Shown: piece by piece, positions 22,471 to 31,191 of the stretch
Position numbering within the stretch: position 1 is the first letter of the stretch
Layout: every line of letters begins with the position of its first letter
IMG/VR virus record: IMGVR_UViG_3300009161_000155
Location: 1 to 31,724 of that record
Length of the DNA stretch: 31,724 nucleotides
Strand: one strand, 5' to 3'
Source: a virus
Translations under genes and position numbers: made by a program
Notes under the pieces: generated by a model
The model's input: the letters and a program-made list of their open reading frames with translations, nothing else
What the model was told of the DNA's origin: nothing
Database searches by the model: none

Positions 22471-23973
22471 ATGGCAACCGCGCCCACTTCAGTATCGCAG
22501 CAGATAGTAAGCGAATCACCTGAAGTTGAAGCCTATAAGCTCAACTTACTTAGAAACGCTTCTAATCTTGCTTACAACACCGATGCGTACGGCAATCCAG
22601 CTGCTCCGTTGGCCTCGCAACTCCCGCAATATCAAATTGCGGGGTTTTCTCCAAGCCAAACAAGCGCCCTAAACGCCGCAGCTAATACAGGCATAGGAGC
22701 GTTTGCTCCATACGTTAATCAAGCCCAAAGCAATCTGACTCAAGCAACAGGGGCTACACAAGAGGCCGCGGATATCGCCCGTGGATCAGATACCCGCGGT
22801 CAGTTCGCCGGTGCACAACAAGCCATGCAAGGAGCGGGTCAAGCTGCTGCCAACATCAACAGCGGAATTGGTGGTGTTGCGGCGGGCAATAACATGCTTG
22901 GGCAAGCCAATACGCTGGCCAATCAGTCGGCTACCGCTAATCTGGACCCTGCGAAAGCGGCCATTACACAAGGCATTGGCGGTCTTGGCCAAGCAGCGGG
23001 GACCGTGCAGGGCGCTGTTGGAACAATAGCCTCGGGCCAAGGTCAGTACGACCCGAATAGCGCTGCGGCCTACATGAACCCCTACACCCAGCAAGTGCTG
23101 CAAGCGCAGCTGGGGGAGATGAACCGGCAGTCGCAAATGCAACAGCAGGCCAACACGTCGCAGGCCACTAAGGCGGGCGCGTTTGGGGGGGACCGTGCAG
23201 CGGTTCAGCAGGCGGAAACTCAACGCAACAACACGCAATTGCAAAACCAAGCCATTGCCAGTGCCTACGGACAGAATTATTCGCAAGCGCAGCAAGCGGC
23301 CATGCAAGCATACGAACAAGGTCAACAGCGCAATCTGGCAGCAGGTCAAGCGACCACACAGGCGGGGCAAGCGCTGTCCGGGATTGCCGGGCAACAGGGC
23401 CAGTTGGGGCAGGGCCTTGGTTCGTTGGCCATCAACAACGCGCAGTTGGGTCAAGGTGCAGCCAATATCCTGAACCAAGGGGCATCCACCGCGGGCAACT
23501 TGGCTGGCCAGCAGGGCAATATCTACGCGCAACAGGCTTCTGCCGAGCAGGCGTTGGGTCAAGGTATCGGCTCGTTGGCCGCGCAGCAGTATGGTATTGG
23601 CCAGAACATGGCGACGACGATGGGTACTTTGGGTGGTCAGTTGGGCAACTTGGGTGTTCAACAAGCAGCATTGGGCCAGACGGCACAGCAGATGAACTCG
23701 AACGACATCAACATGTTGTATAACGCGGGTCAGACGCAGCAGGCGCAGAATCAGCAGGTGTTGGACGCAAACCGGGCAAACACGCTACAGCAGGTGTATG
23801 CACCTTACCAGCAGGCCGGGTTCCTGTCGGACATTTATAAGGGTGCGCCTTCGTCCCAGATGTCGACATCGGCTGCAAGCTCGCCGACGGCGAGTCCGTT
23901 TATGCAAGCGGCGGGAGTAGGGATCGCGGGGATTGCAGCGGCTTCTGGGGCTAAAAAAGCAGGTCTTTTTTGA
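22471..23973 (+). CDS. Gln/Ala-rich internal-virion-type protein
   Basis: A 500-residue protein, extremely rich in Gln, Ala and Gly, predicted mostly helical. AAGGAAG precedes ATG 22471. The family signature is YMNPYTQQVLQAQLGEMNRQSQMQQQANTSQATKAGAFGGDRAAVQQAETQRNNTQLQNQAIASAYGQNYSQAQQAAMQAYEQ (starting about residue 202), common in podovirus-like phages next to ejection-type genes. The second half repeats LGQGLGSLA / GQQGQLGQG-like units about every 20-30 residues. The C-terminus (PFMQAAGVGIAGIAAASGAKKAGLF) is a short hydrophobic Gly/Ala segment. Probably a tail-internal or DNA-ejection component; no enzymatic motif seen. Confidence 0.72.
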   Translation: MATAPTSVSQQIVSESPEVEAYKLNLLRNASNLAYNTDAYGNPAAPLASQLPQYQIAGFSPSQTSALNAAANTGIGAFAPYVNQAQSNLTQATGATQEAADIARGSDTRGQFAGAQQAMQGAGQAAANINSGIGGVAAGNNMLGQANTLANQSATANLDPAKAAITQGIGGLGQAAGTVQGAVGTIASGQGQYDPNSAAAYMNPYTQQVLQAQLGEMNRQSQMQQQANTSQATKAGAFGGDRAAVQQAETQRNNTQLQNQAIASAYGQNYSQAQQAAMQAYEQGQQRNLAAGQATTQAGQALSGIAGQQGQLGQGLGSLAINNAQLGQGAANILNQGASTAGNLAGQQGNIYAQQASAEQALGQGIGSLAAQQYGIGQNMATTMGTLGGQLGNLGVQQAALGQTAQQMNSNDINMLYNAGQTQQAQNQQVLDANRANTLQQVYAPYQQAGFLSDIYKGAPSSQMSTSAASSPTASPFMQAAGVGIAGIAAASGAKKAGLF

Positions 23974-23994
23974 CCTAACATTGGGAAAACAGGC

Positions 23995-26469
23995 ATGAAA
24001 TCCAAAGTTCTTGATCGTCCCATGTTCCGTGGTGCATTGCGCCCGGATATCGACAATATTGGCATCATGCAGGGGTTCATGGACCCCGGCTCTTCGGGGG
24101 ACATGGAGGAGACGCCCGATGACCTTCAGCCCTCGCAAAATGACGAGGACATGGAGGCATCCCACATGGCGGATCGCCGCCCGGGTTCGCCTGAAATTCT
24201 GATGAACACTCTTCGCGGCGACATGCGGTCTGTCGACGCTCGATATAAAGAGCTTGCGGACCTCTTTGGCCCCGCTGTGGCGCGTGATACACCTGAAGAG
24301 GTGCTGGCACTGCTACAGCCTGTTTTGGCTGGTTCCAAGGAGGGTATTGGAGCACTCCCCGAGGCACAAGCATTGCCCGGTATGACACCTGTTCCTGTTC
24401 CTGCTCCCGCTCCCATTCCCGGTGGTATGCCGCCCCCGCCCGGAAGTATGCCCCCCTTTCCGGGAGCCGCGGCCCAAGGGCCACAAGGCGCACCCGGGCC
24501 TTTTCCGTCGGCCCCTAACGCGGGTGCAGCCCCGGGTCAGGGGCCTGCTCCGGTAGGTATGGCAGGTGGTGGGGATGCCGGGATGGTGGCGAATGCGGGT
24601 CGTTTTGGCGATTCGCAGTTGGCCTACTTGTCCCCCGATGCCCGTCAAATGCTGGTGGATCAAGGCGGTTCTGGGACGATTAACCCCACCACAGGGCTGC
24701 ATGAGTATGTGGGGTTGGACACGCTTGCAAAGCTGGGGAGGCTGGGCTATGGGGGTGTTCGCGATGCTGCGGGGGCTATTGGCGGTGGGCTGAAAAGTGC
24801 TGGGGACTATATTGGCACACAGGCACAAAAGGGTGTGGACGCTTTGTATAACTCTCCCTTGGGACCAACGGCTGGGCGCGTGGAAAACGCGATACAAGAT
24901 GCGAGGGCGGGGGTTAACAGCTATGCTGCTAAGAACCCTATAAAGGCATACGGCGGTGCAGCAGGAACAACGGCTGTTGGCGGTGCCGCTGCGCTGGGGT
25001 TGGGCGGACCTCGGCCCACGGAAGTCACGCCTATGGCAGTCCCGCCTATGGCAGTCCCGCCCCCGGAAGGGCCGGAAAGCTCTAACCCTCCGGGCTTGGA
25101 CACCACACCCCGGGCAGTCCCGCCCCCCGGTCCGGCCGACGGTCAGGACCCCGCAACCACTAGGCCTCCAGTGGTCTCCCCCGCAAAAGCGGGTGATGGC
25201 ACCAACGACTTCTTGAGCCGCACCAACAAGCGGTTTGGGGAGTTGAAGCAGGCGCTTACTTCGCCCGAGGACAAGGACTGGATGCAGGCGCAGGCGCTGT
25301 TCCTTCTTGCGGATGCGGCGTTGAAGATTCCCTCGGCGGGTGGGCGCACGCCGCTTGAGACTATTTCTCGTGCAGGTGCTGGCGATCCGGCGGGTCTTGC
25401 CGCATTGGGTGCACAGCAGGCAGGCAAGGAAACGAAGATTCGTGCTGCCGCAGCCGAGCAGGTGCTGGGTGAGCAGTCTGAAGAGCGTAAGTTTGAGAAA
25501 GAGCGGGATGTCGCACGAATACGTGCTCTTGTTTCGCAAGCAGAAAAAGACCGTCCTTATCAAGAGCTTTTGGCAAGTGTACGCGTGTCACACCCCAACT
25601 TAAATGCGCAACAACAGGGGAACATGGCAATGGGTTTGCTTAACAAAACACTTGTTGTTGGGACAGACCCCGACGGTGAACCCGCGCTTGTAAACACGCT
25701 TAAGCCGGGAGAGTTTTATTCTTCAGGAGTTAATGTTCCCAAACCCGGAATGGTGGGTTTTATTGACAACGATAACCCCTTGGCCAAGCCTGTTCAGCCG
25801 CTTAATCGCGCTCCTACGGCCGATAGGCCGAAGATTAGAGAAGAAATACGGGCGTCTCAGGATGTTGTTAGGAAGATCGATGACGTATTGGGTGGGGACT
25901 TTGCAAAGGCGTTTGGTCCCGGCGAGTATTTCAGGGCCGTAGTGGGGGGTGTAACCCTCCCGTTGTTTGGCACTAACGCCCCCGGTGCGAACGTCATGAC
26001 AGATGACAAGGCCAGCGCTAATAGACAACTTTCTAAGGCACTTCAGCGCTCGGTAGCGGCGGGTGGGAGCAGGGTTTCTGTACAGGAACAAAAAGAGATT
26101 GCAACATGGCTAGTAAACCCGGGAAACTTTTTTACAGACCCAACGCTTGCTTTTGCAATTACTAACCGAATAAAAACTGATGAACTAAACTCCATTTCAG
26201 ACGGCTTTAACAGGCTCTATCCGGATCAATATTCGGCGCGTCGGATTGATCCAAATGCCCCGATTGGAATGACCGAGGGTACGGCCTTGAACGTGATGGA
26301 CACAAAGACGTTACGGATACTGGCTGAAGTGGCCAAAACCGCTCCGGGGTATCAACCCTATGTGACGAGCGGGCCGGGCAAAAAAGCGGAACGGATAACG
26401 GACCTTCCGGCGTTTATGGCACAAGAGGGAATCCAGAAACGTCTCAACCCCCAGCGAGGAGCGCAATAG
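23995..26469 (+). CDS. Pro/Ala-rich internal-virion-type protein sharing a motif with the 738-residue protein
   Basis: An 824-residue protein. ATG 23995 has only a weak upstream AGG; ATG 24022 is an alternative. Residues 1-120 are acidic and helical. A Pro-rich linker (130-188, PVPVPAPAPIPGGMPPPPG) leads to MAGGGDAGM (189-197), then FGDSQLAYLSPDARQMLVDQGGSGTINPTTGLHEY (204-238). This aligns without gaps with 171-205 of the protein at 20251 (16 identities in 35). Another Pro-rich stretch lies near 340-390. The C-terminal half (from about 400) is charged and helical, with TNDFLSRTNKRFGELKQAL, an ERKFEKERDVARIRALVSQAEKDRPYQELL coiled-coil region and a globular end. Likely an internal-virion or ejection protein by context; no catalytic motif recognised. 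Confidence 0.68.
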   Translation: MKSKVLDRPMFRGALRPDIDNIGIMQGFMDPGSSGDMEETPDDLQPSQNDEDMEASHMADRRPGSPEILMNTLRGDMRSVDARYKELADLFGPAVARDTPEEVLALLQPVLAGSKEGIGALPEAQALPGMTPVPVPAPAPIPGGMPPPPGSMPPFPGAAAQGPQGAPGPFPSAPNAGAAPGQGPAPVGMAGGGDAGMVANAGRFGDSQLAYLSPDARQMLVDQGGSGTINPTTGLHEYVGLDTLAKLGRLGYGGVRDAAGAIGGGLKSAGDYIGTQAQKGVDALYNSPLGPTAGRVENAIQDARAGVNSYAAKNPIKAYGGAAGTTAVGGAAALGLGGPRPTEVTPMAVPPMAVPPPEGPESSNPPGLDTTPRAVPPPGPADGQDPATTRPPVVSPAKAGDGTNDFLSRTNKRFGELKQALTSPEDKDWMQAQALFLLADAALKIPSAGGRTPLETISRAGAGDPAGLAALGAQQAGKETKIRAAAAEQVLGEQSEERKFEKERDVARIRALVSQAEKDRPYQELLASVRVSHPNLNAQQQGNMAMGLLNKTLVVGTDPDGEPALVNTLKPGEFYSSGVNVPKPGMVGFIDNDNPLAKPVQPLNRAPTADRPKIREEIRASQDVVRKIDDVLGGDFAKAFGPGEYFRAVVGGVTLPLFGTNAPGANVMTDDKASANRQLSKALQRSVAAGGSRVSVQEQKEIATWLVNPGNFFTDPTLAFAITNRIKTDELNSISDGFNRLYPDQYSARRIDPNAPIGMTEGTALNVMDTKTLRILAEVAKTAPGYQPYVTSGPGKKAERITDLPAFMAQEGIQKRLNPQRGAQ

Positions 26470-26470
26470 C

Positions 26471-29400
26471 ATGGCAATTACGATGCCGGGGGGTTACCAG
26501 CTCGATCTGGACACGGGAAAAGCAATTACCCAAGAAGGCGGTCCGCGGCCTCAAGCTGCGGATACCGAATTCAGCCCATCAATGGACAACATTCTTGGCG
26601 TCCTGAAGCAGACCTCCGTTGGCTTTCAAGCGGGGTTGTTTGCTGCGCCTGATTACGTCTTGCGTAAGCTTGCCAAAGGCCTTGGAGGGACCGAAAAAGA
26701 CGCTTTCCAGCTGACCAACCTTTACCAAGATGTTGCAGGCCCCGAGACCTCCCCCCGTAATGTCGTTGAGCGCTATGCCAAGACCATCGGCGATATGGTC
26801 GGCTCGAACGTGGGAATTTCTTTTGGAATCTTGCGCCCATTGGCTCAGACAGGGCTTCTTGCACAAGTCCCGCAAAACGCTGGAACATTTAAAAAGATCG
26901 CAGGCAGCATCATGAAAGACCTGCGCGATAACCCCGTCGGGGTGCTCAAGACCGACCTTAAATGGGGCGGAATTTCGGGGGCGACCGAACAAGCCATCAA
27001 CGAAACAAAAGCCCCGGGAGAAGCGAAGACCCTTTTGGAATCGTTGGCCCCGGCTGTTGCGCCGTTGGCCCTTGAATTATTGCCAACCAACCTTATCCGC
27101 AGGGGCCTTACGGCTGGAAGACAAGCCATTTCAAGTGGAAGCCCAGTTGCTACCGCCGCGCAAGCTGCGTTGGCTCCCGGTGCAGGAAGTATTGCTCCGG
27201 AAATTGCTGCGGGTTACCCGAGGGGCACCCAAACCGCCGCGCAGCTGGTGGCTAAACTAGCCGAGAAAAAGGTGGGTAGTTCGCTTGAAGCCCTGCAACC
27301 GGGGGGCGCGGGGTTCACGCAGCAAACACGTCTGGCACAGGAAACCGCGGATCGTCTCATGCAACGCCCGGAGTTCGCGTTCCTTGGCAACCTCACCCCG
27401 GCAGAGCGCGCCCGTCATCCGGCGGTGCTCGCGGCCCAAGCGGCGGGTGGGGCTCGGTTGAGTGGTCAAATGGCAGCGGACGAGATTGCTCGCCAGCAGG
27501 GCCTTGAGGCCTCTTTCCAGCAGTCTTTGCGTGACCTCGGACCCAATGCTCCGGCAACATCGCTGGAAGCGGTTCTGCGCGCGACCCGCGACTCAATGTC
27601 CAGCGGAGAGATGGGGCCGCTGTTCGCCAAAGGCCATCAGGAGATCACGCTTCCCGGCACGACGCCTCTTTATAGCCAAGCACAAGCGGGGGACCTCAAG
27701 CGCCAGACTCTCCAGACGCGGTATGGCGAGATGGACACGCGAGTCAACGATCTATACAACTCGGTTAACACACGCGACATACGGATCGATCCGGAGGCCT
27801 TGGGCCAAACGAGAATGATCGATGACGAGGGAAAAGCTTTTGAAGAAGCCCCACTTGAAGGAACATTGGCGAGTTTTGTTCAAACCGTGGAACGTGAGGG
27901 TTTTGTTCCGCTCACCTCGTCAACATCTCCGACCAACATCCTTCTTTCCGGTGATCTCACTCCCGCTACTTTGAAGGGGCTGAACCGTATCAAGTCCATG
28001 TTGCCGCAAGCTGCGGAAGAAGGCGTGGAAGGCGCAGCAGGTGCCGTGGCTCAAGAAGCACGGACCGCTCAGCTAAAGAGCATGAGCGCGGCCTTTAATC
28101 GAGGGGTAAACGATAAGCTTATTGAGCCCACCTTTATTGAAAGCTTTCTAACGCTTCGTGATACAGGTGCCACGCAAACTAAAAAGCTGTTAAACACCGT
28201 CGAGGATTTGGATGGTTTTCTGGTAAACCGTATCCAGTCGTATGGAATGCCTTTTTCCCGTGATCAACGGTCTTTCAGGCAAATTGCAGAGGCTCAAAAA
28301 CACAAAAAAATTACGGCGTTGGATACACAGCTTAATAAGCTTCGAGGGTCCACGCAACGATACATTGCCGATTATGTTGCGTTCCAAAAAGGTTCACAAC
28401 GCATTGATGAAACGCAACTAGGCCGAAGCTTTGAAAAACTTCAAAAAGAAGCTTTAGGGGTTAAAAAGTTTCGGGATTCGGATTTTCCGCGCGGACCCAT
28501 TGAGGTCACTCCACCTAAGTATGGCGAATATACTTTTGGCGGACAAAAAACCGCAGCAAAAGCAGACGATGTCATACCCGAAGAACCCAATGAAATCTTT
28601 CTTCAGGATTTTGAGCGCACTCGTCGGGAGCTTTCCATGCTCTACGGTGCTGCGAAGAATCCGCAGGATGCGCGTGGCGTGGCCCTGCTCAAAAAAGGCC
28701 TTGATGAGTGGTTCGAGGGGGCCGTTGACAATGGATTTATTAAAGGTGAGGCGGCCGATCTAGCCACGTTGGCTGAAGCACGCGAGTTGCGAAAGACCGT
28801 TGGCGATATCTTTGAACCACGCAAGGGTTCAGAACAGTCGGGCAACGCCATGCAGGAAGTCCTGCATAACCGCGAATTGAATGCCAATCAGGTACTGGAT
28901 AAGCTTTTTAATTCCTCTGGGGTTCCTTCAAAGGGAGTGGCCACGGAAGTTGCGCGTCGTTTTGAACAGGCGTTTGGTAAGGATTCCCCGGAGTTTGCAA
29001 ACCTCCAACAAGCGGCCTACTTGCGCGCGATGCAGACCCCGAGCGGCACGGTGCTTCCCGCAGCGCAGGCCGGAAAGAATCTGGACATGTTGCTTACTGG
29101 CGCGGGGCAGGAGTTTACGCAGCGCGTATTCACCCCTGACCAGATCAAATCCCTGATGACGCTTCGAGGCAATGTTGCGCAGGTCGCAGCGGACACCGTT
29201 GATGTGCAGCTGACCGCGCTGATCAAGAATGCAACGCGCGAGGGCGCGGATGCAGACCAGCTGATCAAGCAGGCCTTGAAAAACCCCGCCGACATGCGGT
29301 CCTTGGCAAATGCCTTTGGCAAGGACCCCGAGCAAATGGAGGCCTTGCGGCGTCGGGTCTGGGATCAACTAGGCCGGGATAAAGTCGTCAACACGGCCGA

Positions 29401-30304
29401 TGGCATCGAGAACTTCCTCAAGCAAAACCAGAAGTCCTTGAGCATGCTGTACACCCCGGCAGAAATGAATACCCTGCGAGACATTGCCGACGCGCAAAAA
29501 TACGTGTATGCGTCGGTTCGGGTACAGGGAATGTTGCCCCCCGGGAGTACGTTGGATGATTACTTGACCAGAGAATTCGGCACCACAGTGCGTGGTATCT
29601 CAACAACAATCCGTAACGTAGGCCAAGGTCGTGGTGGAGTGCCTGATGCCTTGACGTACTTTGGCATGCGGTTCTTCAACACGCGTCAAGAAGACATCTA
29701 CGCCAAGGTTTTGCAAAAGGCGCTGACCAACAAGGACTACGCCGACTACCTTTTGACAACAAGACCCACCCCGTCGGTTCTTCAACAACTTGGCGCGGGG
29801 GCAGCGCAGAGTGCGCAATCCCTTCAACTGGGCACACGTCTCGCCGAGGGTGCGGGCAACCGCGCATACCAGCTTGCTCGCACGTATGGACTTGAAGAGC
29901 TTCGTGGGGATGATAAACGGCAGCGAGAATTGACATTGCCCATGTCCCCTGACGTGAAAGCACGGGTCGAGGCCCAACAGCCTACGGCAAAAGAACTGCT
30001 TGCGCGGCAGCTTCCGCAACCAAGCGTGGTTAAACCTCCCCCTCCTGCGCCTGCAACAACGGGTGTACCGAACCTGATACCACCGAGCACGGCGCAAGGA
30101 CCACGGCCCATGGGGCAAATGCCGGGCAAGCCTGCGACGAGTCAAGCTCCGGGGCCCGCGGCTACGCAGAGCAGGGCGATGTATCAGGCTCTTTTCCCAC
30201 CGGGGCCCGCGGCTACGCAGAGCAGGGCGATGTATCAGGCTCTTTTCCCGAGAGACCCTGTGTCGACGATGCTACAACAGCAACAACAAGCTCAACCGCA
30301 GTAA
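26471..30304 (+). CDS. Very large helical internal-virion/DNA-ejection-type protein
   Basis: A 1277-residue protein, the longest in the window, starting two bases after the preceding TAG with GAGGAG upstream of ATG 26471. It is mainly helical. An early hydrophobic stretch (about 107-140, TIGDMVGSNVGISFGILRPLAQTGLLAQ) and an Ala/Leu region (about 190-245) are followed by long charged helices, e.g. FLQDFERTRRELSMLYGAAK and LATLAEARELRKTVGDIFEP. The C-terminal 130 residues are Pro/Gln-rich and end with a duplicated 17-residue peptide, GPAATQSRAMYQALFPP/R, then DPVSTML and a poly-Gln tail. No lytic transglycosylase or protease signature was found. Size, helicity and the place at the end of the structural genes match ejection proteins such as T7 gp16, but sequence kinship to gp16 is not seen. 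Confidence 0.68.
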   Translation: MAITMPGGYQLDLDTGKAITQEGGPRPQAADTEFSPSMDNILGVLKQTSVGFQAGLFAAPDYVLRKLAKGLGGTEKDAFQLTNLYQDVAGPETSPRNVVERYAKTIGDMVGSNVGISFGILRPLAQTGLLAQVPQNAGTFKKIAGSIMKDLRDNPVGVLKTDLKWGGISGATEQAINETKAPGEAKTLLESLAPAVAPLALELLPTNLIRRGLTAGRQAISSGSPVATAAQAALAPGAGSIAPEIAAGYPRGTQTAAQLVAKLAEKKVGSSLEALQPGGAGFTQQTRLAQETADRLMQRPEFAFLGNLTPAERARHPAVLAAQAAGGARLSGQMAADEIARQQGLEASFQQSLRDLGPNAPATSLEAVLRATRDSMSSGEMGPLFAKGHQEITLPGTTPLYSQAQAGDLKRQTLQTRYGEMDTRVNDLYNSVNTRDIRIDPEALGQTRMIDDEGKAFEEAPLEGTLASFVQTVEREGFVPLTSSTSPTNILLSGDLTPATLKGLNRIKSMLPQAAEEGVEGAAGAVAQEARTAQLKSMSAAFNRGVNDKLIEPTFIESFLTLRDTGATQTKKLLNTVEDLDGFLVNRIQSYGMPFSRDQRSFRQIAEAQKHKKITALDTQLNKLRGSTQRYIADYVAFQKGSQRIDETQLGRSFEKLQKEALGVKKFRDSDFPRGPIEVTPPKYGEYTFGGQKTAAKADDVIPEEPNEIFLQDFERTRRELSMLYGAAKNPQDARGVALLKKGLDEWFEGAVDNGFIKGEAADLATLAEARELRKTVGDIFEPRKGSEQSGNAMQEVLHNRELNANQVLDKLFNSSGVPSKGVATEVARRFEQAFGKDSPEFANLQQAAYLRAMQTPSGTVLPAAQAGKNLDMLLTGAGQEFTQRVFTPDQIKSLMTLRGNVAQVAADTVDVQLTALIKNATREGADADQLIKQALKNPADMRSLANAFGKDPEQMEALRRRVWDQLGRDKVVNTADGIENFLKQNQKSLSMLYTPAEMNTLRDIADAQKYVYASVRVQGMLPPGSTLDDYLTREFGTTVRGISTTIRNVGQGRGGVPDALTYFGMRFFNTRQEDIYAKVLQKALTNKDYADYLLTTRPTPSVLQQLGAGAAQSAQSLQLGTRLAEGAGNRAYQLARTYGLEELRGDDKRQRELTLPMSPDVKARVEAQQPTAKELLARQLPQPSVVKPPPPAPATTGVPNLIPPSTAQGPRPMGQMPGKPATSQAPGPAATQSRAMYQALFPPGPAATQSRAMYQALFPRDPVSTMLQQQQQAQPQ
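30149..30250 (+). repeat. 51-bp direct tandem duplication
   Basis: 30149-30199 and 30200-30250 are identical except for the last base (A or G). Each copy encodes PGPAATQSRAMYQALFP near the end of the 1277-residue protein. It is in frame and adds exactly 17 residues. Confidence 0.92.
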
Positions 30305-30322
30305 CTACAGGAGATGATTACG

Positions 30323-30490
30323 GTGGCTGATCTTAATGAACTTGACAAGTCATTTTCCATCCATGAACAGGTCTGCGCGGAGCGGTGGAAGGAAACCATC
30401 CTTCGTATCAAAAGACTTGAGTCCGTGGGCATAAGCGTGGCGGGTGCCATAATTATGCTTTTACTCCACCTCACCATAAAAGGATTGTGA
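30323..30490 (+). CDS. Small membrane protein, XhlA-like lysis accessory
   Basis: GTG 30323 is preferred because CAGGAG (30308-30313) lies nine bases upstream; the in-frame ATG at 30314 touches that site and is too close. The 55-residue product has a charged N-terminal helix (ADLNELDKSFSIHEQVCAERWKETILRIKRLES) and one C-terminal membrane segment (VGISVAGAIIMLLLHLTI). HEQVCAERW followed by R...LE and a transmembrane end resembles XhlA-type and related phage lysis accessory proteins. It opens the lysis cluster. It could be a holin partner; that is inference. The stop overlaps the next gene (TGATG). Confidence 0.65.
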   Translation: MADLNELDKSFSIHEQVCAERWKETILRIKRLESVGISVAGAIIMLLLHLTIKGL

Positions 30491-31011
30491 TGAAAAAGTT
30501 ACTTGTACTTGCCTTATTCTGCACCAACACAATTGCCGCTCCCCTTATGATCTGCAACGGCGAATACGCCCTTTGCGCTGCGTCCGGTTCTACGCCTACA
30601 GGCAAAAGGATCATGGTAAATGGCAAAGAGTTCGCAGAGGGTATGGCGGTCTGCCCCGTGCTTACTGGTAGAAGCGTAGCCAATCCTGCTTTGATGAACA
30701 ACAGTTGCGATGCTCCAGCTGGAAAGGTTTGGTCATTGTTTTCTACCGTAAGCGAAGCGCCACAAGCACCGAGCTGGGCGGTTGCGCCACTTGTGAAGCG
30801 ATCCTTCATACTTGGCAAAGATTCGGGGATGAGCAACCAATGGTCGTTCATGTGCGACAAGCAAGCCAAGAAAACTAACGGTGTGCAGCTTGCCTCTTGT
30901 TACGGCCCAATCAACGAGTCGCCATTCACGAACGGGCATATCAAACCCGGCACTACAATTATTACCGATGCCCCAGCCGGGGTGTTGAATCCTGTAGGCG
31001 GAAACTTCTAG
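30490..31011 (+). CDS. Secreted six-cysteine protein of unknown function
   Basis: A 173-residue protein. ATG 30490 is chosen over GTG 30487 because AAAAGGA has better spacing. It starts with a signal peptide, MKKLLVLALFCTNTIAA, with likely cleavage after Ala16 or Ala17. C11 in the signal is preceded by ALF, not a lipobox. The mature part has six cysteines (22, 29, 55, 73, 122, 137), enough for three disulfides. Landmarks are MICNGEYALCAASGSTPTGK, VNGKEFAEGMAVCPVLTG and SFMCDKQAKKTNGVQLASCYGPI. I recall similar CNGEYALCAAS proteins in phages and bacteria, without known function. Its place between two lysis-type membrane proteins suggests an envelope target, such as a spanin-like, inhibitor or exclusion role; none is shown. 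Confidence 0.72.
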   Translation: MKKLLVLALFCTNTIAAPLMICNGEYALCAASGSTPTGKRIMVNGKEFAEGMAVCPVLTGRSVANPALMNNSCDAPAGKVWSLFSTVSEAPQAPSWAVAPLVKRSFILGKDSGMSNQWSFMCDKQAKKTNGVQLASCYGPINESPFTNGHIKPGTTIITDAPAGVLNPVGGNF

Positions 31012-31027
31012 GAGATTGACATGGGAT
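31009..31027 (+). promoter_or_regulatory. Stop/ribosome-binding/start linker, copy 2
   Basis: TAGGAGATTGA, one variable base, ATGGGAT: the same arrangement as 15458-15476, differing at one base. The TAG ends the secreted-protein gene and the AGGAG starts the holin-like gene. Confidence 0.7.
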
Positions 31028-31191
31028 GGCTTAAAAAACGATTTGGTGAACCTTCTACGATGGCAGGATTGGGCGTAATTTTCATGGTTGCCACGCCCTT
31101 CATACCGCCCCAGTACCAAATGCTGGTTCAAGGGGTAGCGGCGGCGTTGGGTCTTGGTGGCGTTGTTAAGGCCGATCCGGGCAACAAGTGA
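31021..31191 (+). CDS. Holin-like small membrane protein
   Basis: A 56-residue protein with AGGAG before ATG 31021. The sequence MGWLKKRFGEPSTMAGLGVIFMVATPFIPPQYQMLVQGVAAALGLGGVVKADPGNK has an amphipathic basic N-terminus and two short hydrophobic segments (about 15-29 and 36-49). WLKxxFGEPSTxAGLG is a common start of phage proteins annotated as holins. A holin makes pores in the inner membrane and times release of the endolysin. Length and context fit, but pore formation is inferred. Confidence 0.68.
   Translation: MGWLKKRFGEPSTMAGLGVIFMVATPFIPPQYQMLVQGVAAALGLGGVVKADPGNK

Noticed and set aside
22786-23664. 292-residue open frame on the - strand
   Set aside because: It mirrors the Gln/Ala-rich repeats of the + strand gene; Leu/Arg-rich output is what antisense CAG/GCG codons produce.
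24313-25563. 416-residue open frame on the - strand
   Set aside because: It lies opposite the 824-residue protein, has Cys/Arg-rich composition typical of antisense shadows, and no ribosome-binding site or family resemblance.
30520-30524. Lipoprotein signal at Cys11 of the secreted protein
   Set aside because: The residues before Cys are Ala-Leu-Phe; a lipobox needs Gly, Ala or Ser just before Cys. A normal signal-peptidase site after IAA fits better.
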